Below are positions 4,684 through 5,230 of a stretch of 5,230 bases of DNA, piece by piece. Below the pieces are notes generated by a model. That model saw nothing but the letters and a program-made list of their open reading frames with translations. It was not told the origin of the DNA and made no database searches. This DNA is from Candidatus Aegiribacteria sp. Lineage in GTDB: Bacteria > Fermentibacterota > Fermentibacteria > Fermentibacterales > JCC-6. The position numbers were made by a program, and so were the translations under genes. Each line of letters begins with the position of its first letter. Within the stretch, counting starts at the first letter, position 1. The DNA is taken from NCBI GenBank assembly GCA_030642525.1, contig DAOWNO010000172.1:1-5230 (forward strand), given 5' to 3'.

Positions 4684-5230
4684 ATGAAAAATCTGACAGC
4701 AAGACAGAGGCAGGTTCTTGAATACATTTCTACGTTCATTTCAGAACATTCATACCCTCCCAGCATAAGGGATATACAGAAGCACTTTGGTCTGAAAAGC
4801 ACCAAGGGCGTAAAAGATCACATCGACAGGCTTGTAGAAAAGGGATATCTGAACAGAACTGATGGAGCAGCAAGAGCGCTTGAGGTTGTGGGGCGATCTT
4901 CATCAGTAAGAACTGTTCCCGTTCTGGGGAAAGTAGCCGCGGGATTACCGCTGCTTGCGGACGAGAACATTCAGGATTATCTGCCCGTTTCCAAATCTAT
5001 CGCAAGATCAGAGGGCATGTTCTATCTGAAAGTAAAAGGCGACAGTATGACAGGCGCTGCAATACTTGAAGGTGATCTTGTGCTTGTTCGCCCCCAGCCT
5101 TTCGTCGAACAGGGAGAAATAGCGGTTGTTCTCATTGGCGATGAAGCCACGGTCAAGCGTTTTTACATGAAGAACGGCAGAGTTGAACTTCACCCCGAGA
5201 ATCCTGACTTCGATCCGATAATCTGCGATA
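4684..5230 (+). CDS. lexA: LexA SOS-response repressor, partial (C-terminus beyond window)
   Basis: The 182 visible residues cover nearly all of LexA (usually about 200). The N-terminal winged helix-turn-helix is intact: LTARQRQVLEYI (4-15), YPPSIRDIQKHFGLKSTKGVKDHIDRL (24-50) and EKGYLNR. The self-cleavage site is A86-G87 in GKVAAGLPLLA. The S24-type latent protease has its catalytic serine at S121 in VKGDSM and its lysine at K158 in TVKRF. In the cell it represses DNA-repair genes and cuts itself when bound to RecA filaments after DNA damage. The recognition helix (STKGVKDHI) is unlike the SPNAAEEHL of enterobacterial LexA, so a different operator is expected. ATG 4684 follows AGGTGG (4672-4677) by 6 nt. 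It is transcribed from its own promoter after the DNRLRE gene; the right edge removes about the last 20 residues. Confidence 0.95.
   Translation, partial: MKNLTARQRQVLEYISTFISEHSYPPSIRDIQKHFGLKSTKGVKDHIDRLVEKGYLNRTDGAARALEVVGRSSSVRTVPVLGKVAAGLPLLADENIQDYLPVSKSIARSEGMFYLKVKGDSMTGAAILEGDLVLVRPQPFVEQGEIAVVLIGDEATVKRFYMKNGRVELHPENPDFDPIICD

Overview
The window looks like bacterial chromosome with a mid-range G+C content and a Gram-negative-like gene set: three short exported proteins with Sec-type leaders, a LexA repressor and a binding-protein-dependent ABC importer. The lineage cannot be fixed from sequence alone. The repeat-type secreted protein, the DNRLRE protein with a short tail and the odd domain fusions recall poorly studied FCB-type or candidate-phylum bacteria, but this is a low-confidence impression. 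No mobile element, CRISPR array, rRNA or tRNA is visible, and no gene-free stretch exceeds 300 bases.

Region 1 (1-2433, minus strand) reads as one transcription unit. It begins with an exported protein that joins a ComEA-type helix-hairpin-helix (HhH) to a ComEC-type metallo-beta-lactamase (MBL) domain. After 26 bp come two carbohydrate-type ABC permeases (MalF/UgpA-like, then MalG/UgpE-like) whose stop and start codons overlap. The second permease runs off the left edge.

Region 2 (2434-2931, plus strand) is divergent from region 1 across a 60-bp gap. It holds a small secreted protein made almost entirely of 17-residue beta-flower-like repeats. It converges, with only 8 bp between stop codons, on region 3.

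Region 3 (2940-4607) is a divergent pair: a minus-strand regulator (XRE-like HTH plus a C-terminal four-cysteine zinc ribbon) and a plus-strand secreted DNRLRE/CBM96-like protein. The gap between them is the most structured DNA in the window. Three copies of ATTGTTAGCAA lie in it: one overlaps the likely -35 box of the regulator, one overlaps the likely -10 box of the DNRLRE gene, and one lies just downstream of that. There is also an 8-bp inverted repeat across the second promoter and a CTGT-N8-ACAG palindrome in the middle. The simplest reading is a self-regulating repressor that also controls its divergent neighbour.

Region 4 (4608-5230, plus strand) is a lexA gene cut by the right edge, with intact cleavage-site and catalytic residues and a palindrome at its promoter that may be this lineage's LexA box.

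The best candidates for something undescribed are the HTH-zinc ribbon/DNRLRE regulatory module and the HhH-MBL protein placed ahead of sugar-type permeases.
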